A DNA stretch of 64,000 nucleotides from Acanthornis magna (GCA_036785705.1 JAWUZG010000004.1:11273501-11337500), one strand, 5' to 3'. Shown: positions 49,921 through 63,552, counted from the first letter of the stretch. Translations and numbers: made by a program. The notes: generated by a model not told the origin, from the sequence alone.

Positions 49921-50292
49921 TTCTTCCATTTCAAAAAAGAAAGAAGAAGTCATCTTCTACTTGGAGGAGGCCCCTCCTTCCAGTCCACTGTCTTATTCTT
50001 TGGCTTTCTGATCCTTACCTGTCTAACACTGATTTGAAGATTTGGTGCTTATGAAAGAAACCCACGTGTTTCTTCTTTACAGTGTCCAGTTAGATGACCT
50101 CATCTGCAGGCTGTCATTGTCTCATGAATCTTTGAAAGAGTTTGTATATGGCCGCACTAACACTGCTCAGCAGAGAAAAAATAAATTGTTTCCAAGTTAC
50201 TGCAAAACTGCGCTAAAAATCTTGTTTGTGGACAGAGGGAAAGCACACCTTATGTATAAAGCTAACAGTATAGTGTTAGAATATTTGGAATC

Positions 50293-51020
50293 ATAGAAGC
50301 TGGCTTCACCAAGGCCAAATTGTTCTTGACTAATTTTGTGACCTTCTACAGTGGACTGACTGCACCACTGGGCAAGGGAAGGGCTACAGATGTCATCTAC
50401 CCGGACTTATGTAAGGCTTTTGATACAGTCCCACACAACATGCTGGCCTCTGAGTTAGAGAGATTTGAGCTTGATTGATGGATTTTTGAATGAATGAGGA
50501 ACGTTCATGTCTAAAAAGTTGTAGTCGTGGCTCAGTGTCCAAGTTGAAACTGTTAATGAGTGGTGTCCCTCAGGAATTCCTTCAGGGACCAATATTATTT
50601 CATGTCTTCATCAATGACCATAGAAAGTGGGATTCAGTGCATCCTCAGCTAGTTTGCAGATGGCACCAAAATGAGTGGTGTAGGTGGTACACTAGACGGA
50701 AGGAATGCCGTCCAGAAGGTACTTGACATGCTTCAGGAATGGTCCCAAGTGAAAAACATAATGCTCAACAAGGCCGAGTGCAAGGTCCTGCACCTGGAAT
50801 GAAGAAATCTCCACTATCATTTCAGACTGGACATAAGAAAGAATTCTTTTTTTAACTGAGAAGGTGGTAAAACACTGAAACAGGTTTCCTAGACAAGTGG
50901 TCAATACTCCAGTTCTGTCAGTGTTTAAGACGTCCTTAACAACATGCTTTAATTTTCAGTCATCCCTAAACTGGCCAGGCAGTTGGACTAGGTCATCATT
51001 GTCTCTTCGAACTGAAAACT
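50293..51020 (+). mobile_element. CR1 LINE copy with internal deletion, reverse transcriptase to 3' UTR
   Basis: The first part (50293-50800) follows the CR1 reverse-transcriptase coding region: GGCTTCACCAAGGCCAAATT, GGGCTACAGATGTCATCTAC, an AAGGCTTTTGATACAGTCCC motif, GTGGTGTCCCTCAGGAATTC and the 'FINDH' and CKVLHL-type segments near 50770-50800. Stops and frameshifts are numerous. At about 50805 it jumps directly to the 3' UTR, starting with the GACTGGACATAAGAAAGAAT segment and ending in TTGGACTAGGTCATCATTGT, so the segment coding for the C-terminal half is deleted. It runs into the pentamer array at 51021. Confidence 0.92.
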
Positions 51021-51085
51021 ATTCCACTCCACTCCATTCCATTCCATTCCATTCCATTCCATTCCATTCCATTCCATTCCATTCC
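51021..51085 (+). repeat. (ATTCC)n pentanucleotide array at a CR1 tail
   Basis: Thirteen 5-bp units, of which eleven are ATTCC and two ACTCC; the last ten are perfect. It starts exactly where the CR1 3' tail (normally ATTCTATG-like repeats) should lie, so it most likely grew from that tail. Confidence 0.95.
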
Positions 51086-53824
51086 ACCTATGTATTTTTA
51101 ATGTTTCTAAGATTCAGTAGTGACCAAGCATTTTATTTCAGGTTTATAATTGTGGTCTAGCTAAAATTTACACACCCAATACCCATTTTAGTAATCAAGA
51201 CACTTACTGAACTAAGATTCAGTTACTTTGTACTTAAATTCCCTATTTGCAAAACGAGGAAAACAGCACTCCCTTTTCTCCTTAAAATATCATGAAGGAA
51301 AATTAACCAGACTGGTGTTTGAATAGTTGTTCAAGTTGTATGATGAAATGATGAATAAAAATATCTAGATGGATCCTGAATAGTTTAAGACTGTTTCTGT
51401 CCTATTAAGTCTTCTCCTCAAGTACTTCTTATTAAGTTATCTCTATTGCTTAGAGATTTACTGCTTAGTTTTCATAGCAGTTAACAGAAATTATGGCATG
51501 CATTTTTGCAGACTAGTTTTGTAAATACACTAAATAATTCTCAAAGACATTTACAAAGGGAGTCCAGAGTGTTTATTAAAAAAACCAAACGAACCACAAA
51601 ACTCCCCAGTAATTTTAACTAAGTTTGCAGAAGTGTTCAGACAATTGGAACAAATTTAATGAAGAAAATATTTCTTGTCAAGCCAATGGATCAACCAATT
51701 TTATCAGGGAAACTCTTTTAGATACTTGATGTCTCAAACTGTTGTAGGAAGGGCTTTGATTGTAAGATAAAGGCTTTCTGTCTTCAGGTCTAATGTGTCT
51801 TTGAATCTAACCATTCTCAGCAATTGGAGCTTAAATCAATATGGTGTTTTTTGATATTATTGAATGTGGGTAGAATGAACTGCCAACTAAATGATGTTTG
51901 AAGAATACTCTTGTGTTTATCTACACACTACTTTTCTGTCAATGAGAGCCTTGAAAGGAAAAAGGATCAGTTTATGACAGTTGGTAAAGATTTTCCATAA
52001 TTTTTTAACACAAAAGACCCCTTCTTTGAATTTCAGCCTTCACATTCAATTTTTGCTGGCCCTCTCAGACACCCCTGTACCTCTGAGAGAATATTTTTCT
52101 TGATGACTGACATCCGGTCTATTCAAAAGAGCAAGATCTCAGCTGAAAAAGAATGGGTTTTGAGTGTTATTATGAAAACAATCTACATAATAGCTGTTGA
52201 GAATTCTAGGAATCTCAGTATGCCAAAACCAGTATCTTTAAAATTTCTTGTGAGAAAAATAACTAATTAATGGTATTAAAATGAATTAACTTTATTAATA
52301 GAACGAATGCATCTCCTGTACATATCATTTCTGGATATTAACAAGTTCAGAATTTCCTTGTAGTCCTTTTTTTACTAGGTTGTATGAAGACAATCTCTTG
52401 GTTTCCATTCACATTAAATTACTTCTGTTCTGTCAGCATGCAACACATTTGGTAATTTATACCTTTGCTCTTCAAGGAAATATCATCCAATTATTATCAA
52501 CAGGAAGACTCAGCTGGGGAAAAGTAAGTACCAAGTTGTTAGATCTAAAACTGAACCCCTTATTCTGCAATGGTAATTGCAAATGTCTGCTTTCATTCAT
52601 TTTAATTAGAGTTCCCATAGGCAAAAAAAAAAAATTAATCCAGAAAGAACTTATTACAGTAACGCAGGAAAGTCCTCAAGCATGCATTCCAGGATTGATC
52701 TTGTCCTATGAAATGGCAACATGGACTATGCAATTTTTCATAAACTACAAACTCACCTTAGGTTATGCACATGTACACACAGTTTAGATATATGTTCAAT
52801 GGGTAGAAGCAATACTGACCAAATCAACAGTAATTTAAGTGGGGTAGCATGCAAGTGTTTCTACATGGCTGCAAAAATGTCTTCTGGTTCAGATGTAACA
52901 CTGAATCTATTAGAGAATCACTTTTTTTTTGTGGTAGGAACTGAAGCCCAGGTGGGAAATTCTGCAACTTGAAATGGCTCTGCGTACTAGTAATGAATCA
53001 TATTTACCGCCCCTGAGGCAATGTTTCAGAAACTTTAAATGTTTCCAAATGGTACTGGAGACCTCAGTATTAGTAACTGAACTGAGCTTGAAGTATCTAA
53101 ATTAAGGTTACAATCAATGGAGAAATAAGACTCAATTATTTGCTCAAAATTTAGGACAATTAAAAGCAATTCAATTTTCCTGAAATTAATGTTTGTCACA
53201 TTCAGAGAAAAAATTCAGTATTCAGAGTGTAAAAAATTTTTAAAAAGCTGTTTACAAATACCATGGATATCCTGTCTCCTTGTTCACTACAGCCACTTAC
53301 ACTGTTCACAGATGTTTCAAGAATATGTGTTTGAAGACAGTACTTAAATAAACATGCAGGGTATTTTGAAGTTTAAGTTCAAGCTTTAAATATCTATATT
53401 TAAGAATCTACATTTAAGTGTTTTCAGTAATTTTTTAAAACCACATAACTTTTGCGCATACATAATTTATATGTACGTAATTTATATTTAAAAGCAAATA
53501 GAAGATTAAAAAATGCATATGTTACACTTTATTTCATTTTATTTTAGCATCCATATTTTGCTTACTCATTTATTTTTTATGGACTTCTTTCTACATTGAA
53601 TATATTTAAAGTTTTTCACCTTGTTTCTGTTTGATTTAAGCACCTTGCAAAGGATGTGACCCTTCACTTGCCATTTTTACTGTAGACAGTAACGAAAAAA
53701 ATCAAGATATATTATATAAATTTCTCTAATGGTTGGCCTAGTATCTGGCATCTTCATGTGAGGCAAAATATTTATATATGTTCCATAGGGAAAAATGGCA
53801 TTTGTTTCACAGCACAAAGTACAA
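51086..53824. other. AT-rich non-coding stretch
   Basis: No supported gene or repeat. The 135-codon + frame at 52380-52787 has no recognisable domain, includes a poly-Lys run from an A-tract, and is probably a chance opening. Confidence 0.65.
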
Positions 53825-54275
53825 TTACAGAATCACAGAATTGCTGAGGTTAAAAGACACCTCTGGAGGTCATCTGGTCCAACCCTGGCTCAAGCACAGT
53901 CACCAAGAGCTGCTTGCCTCAGACCATGTCCAGGCAGCTTTAGAGTATCTCCAAGGATGGATACTCCACCACCTTTTTGTTCACACTCACAGTGATAGAA
54001 GTATTTCCTCATAATCGGATGGAACTTCCTTTGTTTCAGTCTGTGTCATTAGTTCTTGTCTTATCAGTGGGTGACACCTGAAAGAGCTTCCTTTGATCTT
54101 CTTTACACTCCCCTTTCAGGTGATGATGAAATCCTCAGGAGCCTTCTCCAGCCTAAAGAGCTCTGTTGCCTTTCCTCAGAGGAAAGATGCAGAACGTTGT
54201 GTTTTCTTTTGCTGAATTACATGAGGTTCCTGTCAGCTCATTTCCCTTTATTTTTTTTACAAATCCCTTTAAAGG
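53825..54275 (-). mobile_element. CR1 LINE 3' UTR fragment, old
   Basis: The + strand shows the complement of a CR1 3' end: ACAGAATCACAGAATTGCTG, then TGGAGGTCATCTGGTCCAAC and CATGTCCAGGCAGCTTTAGA, CTCCAAGGATGGATACTCCA, then the ATGGAACTTCCTTTGTTTCA block and a GAGCCTTCTCCAGCCTAAAG segment. Near 54220-54245 is an ATGAGGTTCCTGTCAGCTCA block from further upstream in the element, so intervening sequence has been lost. It has no open frame of significance. Confidence 0.88.
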
Positions 54276-55141
54276 GCCTTTGTACTGGTATTTTTTAAGA
54301 GGAGGTTGCTGATTTCCCCTTTTAAGTTATTTAATAAGCAAGAGAAAATAATATTGAGAATTGATACATTTTGACATCTTTTCACTAACATAAAAAATCA
54401 ATCATAGTTTCACCATGTGTCAGTATTGCAGCTACAGATGCATGTCAATACAATCTTCATAACATGCTAAAGCATTCTGTATTGCCCTTAAATCAACAGA
54501 GGCATATATTCTGAGTAAATAAAAAATACTATAAAAATAAATGTGGAATTTAATCAATGCAAATCAGAAGTCTGTGGAACAATACAAGAAAATTTTAAGC
54601 TCAATTAAAATGTTGAGGAATCATTCAAAAGATAGAAGGAGGAGAATGCTTAGCACACAAAAGACATTAAATGATGACATCTATTATTGGCTGTGTACTT
54701 CCGATCTTGGATTGCTTCGGGGTCAGCACGGCATTAGTGATAAGTTGGCTGGGGCAACTGAGAGCCAATAAATCACTCAGGTTAGGCAGGACTTATTCAA
54801 AAGCGCAAAATGGGTCTGAGGAAAAACTTCAGAATGGAAAGCAACATTATTGGAAAAGTCATTAAGTTGTGACTTAAATCCATAAGAATTGAGTGAAACA
54901 AAACTGGTGTTGAATGTTTAATAGAGAGATGTTTCAATTAAAATTCACATGTTGTTTTGTAAACAATTGAAAACATTTTGGGATCAAGTGAGAATAATAG
55001 GAACTGTACAGAGATACAAAGTTTACAGTGTTCAGTCTTTACAATATTAACGAACTTCTAGATATGAGCCCTGAGAGGACTTTTCTTCTGTCTTAGGCTG
55101 AAGAGAACTGTCGGTATTTTCTGGTTTTCACTATAACCTGG

Positions 55142-55170
55142 TGTGGTGGGTTAACCCTGGCTGGCAGCAA
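55142..55170 (+). mobile_element. possible terminal fragment of an avian ERV LTR
   Basis: TGTGGTGGGTTAACCCTGGC followed by TGGCAGC matches the TG-starting terminus seen in a common avian LTR family. The similarity stops after about 28 bp, so only a stub could remain. The match is short enough that chance cannot be excluded. Confidence 0.4.
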
Positions 55171-55401
55171 ATTCTCCTTACTAAGTGGATAAAAATGTAA
55201 AATTTGCAGTAAACCACAAGGTATTCCATTCCAGTTCTAAGCTGATCATTACAGGCCAAGCAAGGTGGTCTTTTTCAGTTCTGATCCCTCTTACATTTGT
55301 ATGACTTGGCAAAAGGGATAAACATTTCAGAGATGTCAAAAATGACAATATGTTTTCCAGAAATTAGTTTAGGATTTGTTTTTGAGAAGGTTGTTAAAAA
55401 G

Positions 55402-55445
55402 TACACACACACACACAGACACATATATGTATATACTCACACAGA
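55402..55445 (+). repeat. (AC)n with AT-rich extension
   Basis: Eight AC units, then alternating CA/TA sequence to about 55445. Confidence 0.93.
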
Positions 55446-56104
55446 TAGCATCTTTTTCATGTACCATGGGACAATTTTAATCTCTATAATTCAAATGTTG
55501 ATCTAATTCCATTGATTGTCACAGTGTTTCAGTGGAATCATTCCCAGAGAGAAAATTTATCCCATAAGATAGGTTTGTCTACCTTTAAGACAAGAGAGAC
55601 ATCTTCGTTCTGAATTATTTCAATGAGAGAAAATAAAGAAAGATCCTCAATCCTCAATGTTTTAGATCCTTACATTGAATCTTTATAAATAATGGATCCT
55701 AACAAATACATATACATATGGGTGCAGTAGTAAAACCTGGGCTTTAGTATATAAAAAATCTTTCTATTTATGTGATCTTTTTGACATCCTAAAAGGCAAA
55801 ACTTTAAAAGTTAATGCAGGTATCTTCAAGAGCAATAAATCTCAATTGATATACTTAGGTATATTGGTGAGTAACCCTAAGGTCCTAAAAATCTAGAGAA
55901 TAAATTATGAGATTAGAAGAAACATAAGAACAAGAAACTGAAAATCAAGTAGTAGCAATAAAAAATAATTCCACGGGAATTTTTAACTGGAAATATTGAA
56001 AAGGTGCTAACAAAACCATAAGAAACAGAAAGTCTTAAAGAGTGTCCTTGAATATATTTCAATATTCCTAATTTTTACTAAAAAATTATTGATTTATTGT
56101 TTGA

Positions 56105-56126
56105 TTGGTTGGTTGGTTGGTTGGTT
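56105..56126 (+). repeat. (GGTT)n microsatellite
   Basis: Five perfect GGTT units preceded by TT. Confidence 0.95.
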
Positions 56127-57480
56127 AATGGGGTTATTTTGTGGTAGACTTTTTTTTTCCCTTATAAATACGAAAATTAAATTATGCCATCAAAATATCA
56201 TACTTAGGAAGTTCAGTGTTAGAAAATAGGAAAGAATAAATGGAACACTTCTTCATACCAGCAAAAGAAATACTCATCTATAATCTCATTTCTTTTTAAG
56301 GATGATTCTGAAGCAACTTGATTAATAATTCAAAAACACTTTCAAGAATTTGGCTTTATAGTGTGGGTTTTTTTTGTTTCCTTAGTCTTGTATTTTCTGA
56401 ATCCCTTTAAAAGAAATCTAAATTCTATTTAATTTTGATACTTCAATTCATATTCCTTTCTGAGATATACACTAGCTGTTACAGAATTAATTCCTGAAAG
56501 CTATGCATCAAAGACAATAAGGAAATTGATTGAAAGCATAGAATTTATTCTGTTCTGAATTCATCGAGGATTTCCTAAAGAAAATGAATATAGTCATGTA
56601 ACAGAAGACTCAATACTTCAATGTATACAATAAAAATAATGAATGTTCGAAGAAAATTGTACCTTGATAGTCTTTACTTGTTATCACTGGTAATTCATCA
56701 CTCTTATCTCCTCGGTTCTGAACACTCAATGTGCCCTAAATCTCCTTTTGCCTGTCAGACTGTTAGGGGCTTTTGTTTAAATTATAAATGTATCATCGCA
56801 ATTATGTGTCAAAGAAACATTTAAATTTAACAACACAAAGATTTTTATTTTCTTTTATGGCTTGACCTGGAGTGTAATCATATTGTATAAATGTAGAAAT
56901 TCTTTTTTCCCTTTAAAACTTCTTTACATAAAACAAAGAATTAAATATTTATTACAGAGTAGTGGAGTAGTTATGGTTCCTTTTACTTTGAGAATATTTC
57001 CATTGCGTTTGAAAAGCTTAGCTATTTGGATGAAAAACTATTAGTATAATTTACATTCTATTTTGAAAGGCAGACAAATCCTTCAATTGCACTTATTTTT
57101 ATCACAGGGAAAAAGAAGAACTGCATGTGAAATTATTTTACTGCCCCATAAAGCTTGCTGAGATTTCAATTATGCAGGTCGAGAATCCAATTTTTTCTCC
57201 ATGCAAGGTTTTAAACATAGGAAAACAATAAAAGGTGAGAAGGAAGACAGAGGGATTTTTGAAATAACCAATTTGCTATATTCAAGAAAAGTAAAACACC
57301 TAAATTCAAACCACTGTTTTATTTAATTGAGAGCTAATATGCATGTCCACTTGTTGCCTGTGTTGGCAGTTGTTACTCTGCTTCTCCTCTTCAAGGTATA
57401 ATGGATATTGATTGGTTCAAGACATTCTGGCTCTGCAATCCACTCTCAGCAGGATTGTGTACATGTCTATAGTACCCTCG

Positions 57481-57510
57481 CACACATATATGTATATATA
57501 TACAGACATA
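57481..57510 (+). repeat. alternating CA/TA simple repeat
   Basis: CACACATATATGTATATATA followed by TACAGACATA. Purine-pyrimidine alternating sequence. Confidence 0.85.
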
Positions 57511-59007
57511 TTCTTCCTCAGCATGAGAAAACCTGCACTGAAGTCCCTACTCTAAACCTTGCAGACAAGGGAGATAAATGTGCGTCCTCATCTCTACTCC
57601 TCAGTTAGGCTAACACACTCTTTATATAGAGTTTTATCACTTAAAAAGGAAAACTAGAAGAAATACAAAGGAAAGTAGGACTCTAACGCCAGGACATGTG
57701 CATAAGGAATCAGGATTCTCTGTGTTCTGTCCAGGTACTGAATATAGCTCAGGCTTTCCAATGAGCTATGAGAAATTCCTAACTATGTTCGCATGCAATT
57801 TAATGGTATGTTTATGGTATTACTTATTAAAAATTGTATGTAAGTTATGTGTATTCTTAGATAAAGATATCTCCTGTCTTTTCAGAACTCATTTGCATGT
57901 AAGTGGTATCAGTGTATGCCATTATATTTATCCTCATTCTGGCTGCAAATACAGACAACTTGTTCCTGATAGACTTAGTTCTCTTCTATATCCATAGGCA
58001 ACAAACTAATCAATAAACAAAATTGTTCAAAATTGTTTCATTGTGAAATGAAAAAACAAAAGCCATAAAACCAACTCTGAAAAATTATTTCTGTACAGTT
58101 ACTTTTCCAATCTAAACCAGAGTTACTATTTGTCTGAACAGATTTTGTCACACATTAACTAAGTTGAACTCTTACCACCATTCTCACAAACTCTAGTACA
58201 AGAAAGGGAACATGCTTTCTGAAATTCCCCCATTTAGGTAAAGCGTATAAATAGTGAATTTGGGGTTTTTTGCAGTTAATTTGAATATGGATTCTCAGTA
58301 ATGAAGTAATATCTTTTAAGCATATAAATAACCTTCTCTTTCATTTCAGTTTTCAAATTCAGAGCTCTTAATATCATTTGATGAGAATAGAGATATATTC
58401 AAGATACTTTGGTGGAAAATCTATCCCAGTAAAAAATAAAACTGAACATCACCCCAAAAATTGTTTGTGTCCTCTCAAATGCAGTAACAGAAGATTTTAA
58501 TTTCTGTAAACATTTTGTTGTTTAATGCATAAGTACATCATTGCATCAAGATGGCTGGAGAGGAACCTATCTGGAATTTTCTCTGTATTTTTCTTCCCAT
58601 TAATACTATAAATAGAACTCCTGTGTAGTTCTGCAACAACCCTCCTTTTTGTCATATGAAAATAAATAGTTTTATCAACAGTTTATTTTATGTGTAATTT
58701 CTGGTCATATTTGGATAGGTTTTTTTCTCTCTGTGTTTAAAACTGTCCATCAAGAATTTCCTATTTCCCCCATTGCATTCTACTAAAAATTATTCACAAG
58801 GAAAAAAATCAGTGAAAATTTTTATTCTTTTGGACAGCCATGGTCATTTTTCTGCAAGTATTCTGTATTTTGCCTGGCCTTTAAGGTCATGGCTATTATT
58901 AAGCTTCAATATTTGTCTTATTCCTTCTGAGACTTTGAAATTCCCTCTCAAAATAGTGTCATTTGCCTAAGATTCACTATTCTGAAGAAGTGCTGGCACT
59001 CTTCATG

Positions 59008-59036
59008 GCAATTATTATAATTATAATTATAATTGC
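59008..59036. repeat. near-perfect AT palindrome, 29 bp
   Basis: GCAATTATTATAATTATAAT continues to TATAATTGC and is almost self-complementary. It is built from ATTATA units and is followed by further AT/TTG-rich simple sequence. Confidence 0.75.
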
Positions 59037-62000
59037 TGTTGTTGTTTTTATTTCTATTATTCCAATTATTAAACTATTTATTATTTCCATTTTGAGATGA
59101 TTAGCAAAAAAAATCAAACATTTAAATGCTTTGGATTAAAGATATGTTAATAATTTCAGCCTTTTCGCTATTTTGAGTGACCTCAAAGGGCCTTATGTTT
59201 TCATCTATGTGCCTTGTTTAATTGTCAGAAGAGTACCAAAAAGCAACACTTTTTCCAAGTGATGGTATTTCACAGAGGTCTCTGCAAACTATAATTTCTT
59301 TTTTCACGGTCTTATCTAGCTCTGCAAAATTTTGGGGGCTGCTTTTCTCATCCACAGTCAAGCAACAGTCAAAAAGCAGAGGCTTAAAGGGAAAAAAATT
59401 AATGGGGAATTTTTGCCCTGCACCACACTTCTTAGGCTGAGTTCAGGATTAGTTGAAACTGGCTTTGATTCAAATTGCACATTAGAGTTTAGCGAGACAG
59501 CGGTTCATTTACCTCTAATTTTGTACTTAAGAAGGGATGAAACTATGACTAGAACTTAAATTGAACAAGCAGAGACTTGAAATGTCAAGTTCTTGCCTGG
59601 GAGGGATGTGTAATGATATTGCTAACCAGCTTTGAGGACCAAAATTCAGCAAGGAGAGTTTTCTCACAGACAACGGCAAAGTAATCATACTTCAAGAGAG
59701 AGAATGTGAATCTGCTTGCTGGTTCTATGCTTTTTTTATTTATTGAACATTGTTTTTAAACATTATTTAGAATCTTTAACAAAATATAAAAGGAATGGTA
59801 ATGCTGAATTTTTTAAAGTGATTAGTAGTTAGAGACACATTAACAGCAGCTGTGTTGTATTTTGGAATATTTAAAAATATGTACTTCCTGTATTTTACCA
59901 GCTGGAGGGGTTTTTGTTGGGTTTTGGTTGGTTTGGGTTTTTTTGAAATTTAAATTGTCTAGCATTCTTGTTTACTATTTAGAAGCCTTTTTCTCACAGT
60001 TGTTTTTTGTTGTAGATCTTTGAATTTACAGTCAAGCAGCCTTATATTTGTAAAACCAGGCACTTGTTTGGAAGGAGGGGAAGAGTTCATAATATGTGGA
60101 ATAAACTTTATCTTGAAGGCTTTCTCATTTAATTGATGTGATCTGACCTTGCCATTAGTCTTGCTTGAGGCAAGCTATTTCTGTCTGCATTACTTTTCAT
60201 TATTACTTTCGTGTAGAAGCTCAGTACCTGCTGCTCCATATAAATACGTGACAGAGCTAAAGAACATATTCTGGAAAGTCGTTCAGCTCCTATCTACCCT
60301 TATACTTTCAAAGTTAATTCACATAAGTGTATACCATAGTGCCATATATCAAAGTCTGTTATATCAACAGAAATTTTGAATACCAAACTTGTGATCATGA
60401 TCTGAGATATTGCAGGAAATTTATATTCCCTATTTAGTTATCTGAAGTCCAGGCATCATCACCTTAGATATAAATCAATCTTATCCTGTAGCAGTTACTT
60501 TGCAGCTGTGCCTGAGCTTATTATTAATTTGCTGTGTTCTTTTTTTGGTACAGAGTGAAAGAGACTATCAAATGATATATCACATAAACAATTAAAAACT
60601 GTCCTTGTGGCTTCAAGCTGCTGAAATGATGCAGAACTTGCACAGAATGCAACTGTCCTCAAATTACTTTCATTGTTAAACATTAGACAATATGACAAAT
60701 TTCAGGCTGACTCAGTCATTTAGAATAGTATTTGCAGAGCTCTGTCAGACACTTATTTATCTTTATTATTGTATGGTTACTTGGCTAGACACAGGACTCA
60801 TAAAAAATACAATGATGGTACATGGATAAAATTAACAGCACTGATATGCCTCATTGTTTTTCCCCAAAGATAAATGTATGAGGCTCAAAAAGTTCACATC
60901 AAGTACCATTAATATAACTTTGCTACTGAGGCAAATATCTGCCAATCCTTCTAATGTCAATCATTAATTTAATATGTAACTTGACAAATAGTATCAACTG
61001 CTGTTTTGTAAATTATTTTGAATCTCTGTTGAAAATAATTTGTTAAGACTTGTCAGCTTTATACAAATCATTGTTGAGTAACCTTTTTCATGTCTATATG
61101 TATGTCACATCATTTCTATAAGCCTGATACTCACATCGGCACAGAAACATTCAGTCAACCCAGAAAGAAAATTATCTTCTTCAGATTTTTCATTCTGCTT
61201 TTTCTATCAGTATCAAAGGGCTAATTTCCAAAGAACTCACACGAGGAACTGTGTTGGTTTACTTGAAGTGAGGAACTGTTTCAAAGAATTTAAAATTCAA
61301 ATGACACATTTGGAAACTAATTCTATATTTTACTGACATATTACTTAAAACTTTTATCGCTTGACAGAAATTATCATATAGTAAGTTAAAAATGCATGCT
61401 TGATAAAAGCACTTGTAACCCCACACATTATCCTGAAGTATCTAAAGAAAAGATGAATTAGGATACTCTTAAATTGTTTATTTTGTTTTAGTTTTGTTCT
61501 GTTTTGCTTTTATTTTTAAATTGGTCTATGAAAAGTATGAAAATAAACTTTCATTGGGCTTGAGGAGAACAGTTCTTTCTTAGTTTAGATAAGAAAGCAG
61601 CAAGAAAGGAAAATACTGGAATATCAAACAATTCTTCAAGGATAACTTGTTACTGAAGTAGTTTTTTCTTAATCTTTTTGATGTCAGTTTTGGATCCATT
61701 AAGCGTTAAGACACTTATGATCAGGACAATTTGAGAAAGGAAAGGGGAGTGTTTCAAGCAGTTTGTACCAAAATATTGTTCATTATTTCACTTTTTTCCT
61801 CCCTTCTTTTTAATTTCCAACTCATTGCCAGTTCTTTAATACTTTTCTGCATTTATATACAGAATGAATCTTGGCACTTCAGTAATCTGATCAGTTCATT
61901 AAAGAGGTAATGCTGTACTATTGGACAAACAAAAAACATTTATTGCCTTCTTCAGCATAAGATCCAGGAAGCAAATTAACGTCCAGCTGCCCTTTATTAC

Positions 62001-63154
62001 TTGCTGTATACAAAGGTGGGTTGAATTTCTAGTAAAGAAAGTGTGGCCTTGTGCTCTAAGTGTGGTCCCTGAAAAACACTCAGTTGAATTTGCACACATC
62101 ACTGTTTGGGGCAAAGGGAAGGAACAGTGAAGTAATATGGTACGAGATGCTGTTTATGTGCACTTACACTGGAAAAGTGCAAGCTAAACTGTTTTAGTAT
62201 CATCTGGTTGTAATGTGTGCTAATAAGAGTACATCCCTGCATTGCGGAGAAAGCAAGTTGAAGTCACAATATTTTGGCCCTGCAGGTAGATGTGCAGGAT
62301 CTACAGGGTTTCAGCATATATTAATTGGGATAGGAATGTGAATTATTATTCCCATCCTTTCTAACAAATGTCCTCATCACTAACTTGAGGAATCATTTTC
62401 ACCTTCTTTCTTGGTGGCTCAGTAAGTAATGTATAAAATAACAAACTGTTTAGAAGAAAGACAGATAGAGAATTACTACCAAAAAAGAAAAATCTCTAGC
62501 CAAATCAAGTTTTATTTATTGGAAAAGAGTAGGAGAATGTATTAAAAAGAAAGATCCTGACAGAAGCATTGTCACCATTTTGGACTACATTTCCAGTGAA
62601 TTTTGTGTTTTTCCTTGTCAGCTGGGACTAGAAACATTTCAGATTGAAAATCCTGTTAGGATTTAACTCCAAAATAATCATCTAAGGTCATGCATTATCA
62701 CAGTGCCAAGGTTATTCATTCTATATCTCCTTAACCACAGACATTGAGACCCTGCTGTAAAGGCCTTCAGACAGCCTACACATTAGGTACAATATGAGGA
62801 AAGCTATCATGAGAAGACCTTAATGTTGGCACTAGGATCCTATCTTCCTTTGCAGATCTGGGTACCCAGGTTTTCTGCAACTTACAGGCATAATTTGAAA
62901 TTAATGAAAACGGGGTGAAAATTATAATAAACAATGACCTTTTCATCCTCGTAACTTAAAATAGGAAGTTCATGGTATTGCAATTGGTTTTCATGTATCA
63001 AAATGTGTGAAATCATTCAGGTCTTATTTACATGATCTATGATAAATATTTTCCTATCTAATTTCGTAACTCTTGCATGCATATTTCCTCTCCATGGATT
63101 TTAAAGAAATAAATCTGTACATTAAACAATGTCTAACTCAGTACAAAGCACACA

Positions 63155-63552
63155 CAGTTTAGAGAGCTCCATGTCCAGTAAAGCAAGAACAAAAACCCCA
63201 AAATTGTCTTTCTTGTAGTGAGGGACCCAGAAGTGGACACAGCACTTGAGGTGTGGCCTCACCAGTGCCAAGTACAGGGGGACAATCACTGCCCTGGTCC
63301 CACTGGCCACATTGTTTCTGTTATAAACCAGGACGCCATTGGCCACCTGGGCACAGCTGGTTCATGTTCAGCTGCTGTTGACCAACATCCCTAGGTCCTT
63401 TTCCCCTGGGCAGCTTTCCAGCCACTCTGCCCCCAGCCTGTAGTACTGCCTGGGGTTGCTGTGACCCAAGGGCAGGACACAGCGCTTTACCTTATTGAAC
63501 CTCACACCTCTGGCCATGACCTATCAATCCAGACTGTCTAGATCCTTCTGGA
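63155..63552 (-). mobile_element. CR1 LINE fragment, reverse-transcriptase C-terminus
   Basis: On the minus strand the sequence encodes, from about 63346 down to 63208, segments like [20 protein letters not shown] followed by a 'FWVPHYKKD' stretch, the CR1 ORF2 C-terminal domain. It covers the same region as the copy at 28351-28710. Above 63346 the thumb region continues (GTTGACCAACATCCCTAGGT and GCTTTCCAGCCACTCTGCCC on the + strand) up to about 63552. Homology fades below about 63208. It is interrupted and lacks both the catalytic core and the 3' tail. Confidence 0.9.

Larger units (their letters stand above)
44151..50292. other. AT-rich non-coding stretch
   Basis: No confidently supported gene. 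A minus-strand 88-codon frame at 46600-46334 has a protein-like C-terminus and is discussed as a finding. A CAA/CAG-rich tract lies at 49759-49800 and a T-rich tract at 49889-49920. The remaining frames lack support. Confidence 0.6.
54276..63154. other. AT-rich non-coding stretch
   Basis: No supported gene. It holds a short LTR-end-like fragment at 55142, microsatellites at 55402-55445, 56105-56126 and 57481-57510, and an AT palindrome at 59008-59036. Frames such as 57698-57997 (99 codons) have no recognisable motif. No RNA gene was found. Confidence 0.65.

Noticed and set aside
50897..51160. 87-codon frame across the ATTCC array
   Set aside because: It is made of CR1 3' UTR plus a pentanucleotide repeat, not a gene.
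52380..52787. 135-codon + strand frame
   Set aside because: No recognisable motif. It includes a poly-Lys stretch from an A-tract and lacks splice or Kozak support beyond chance.
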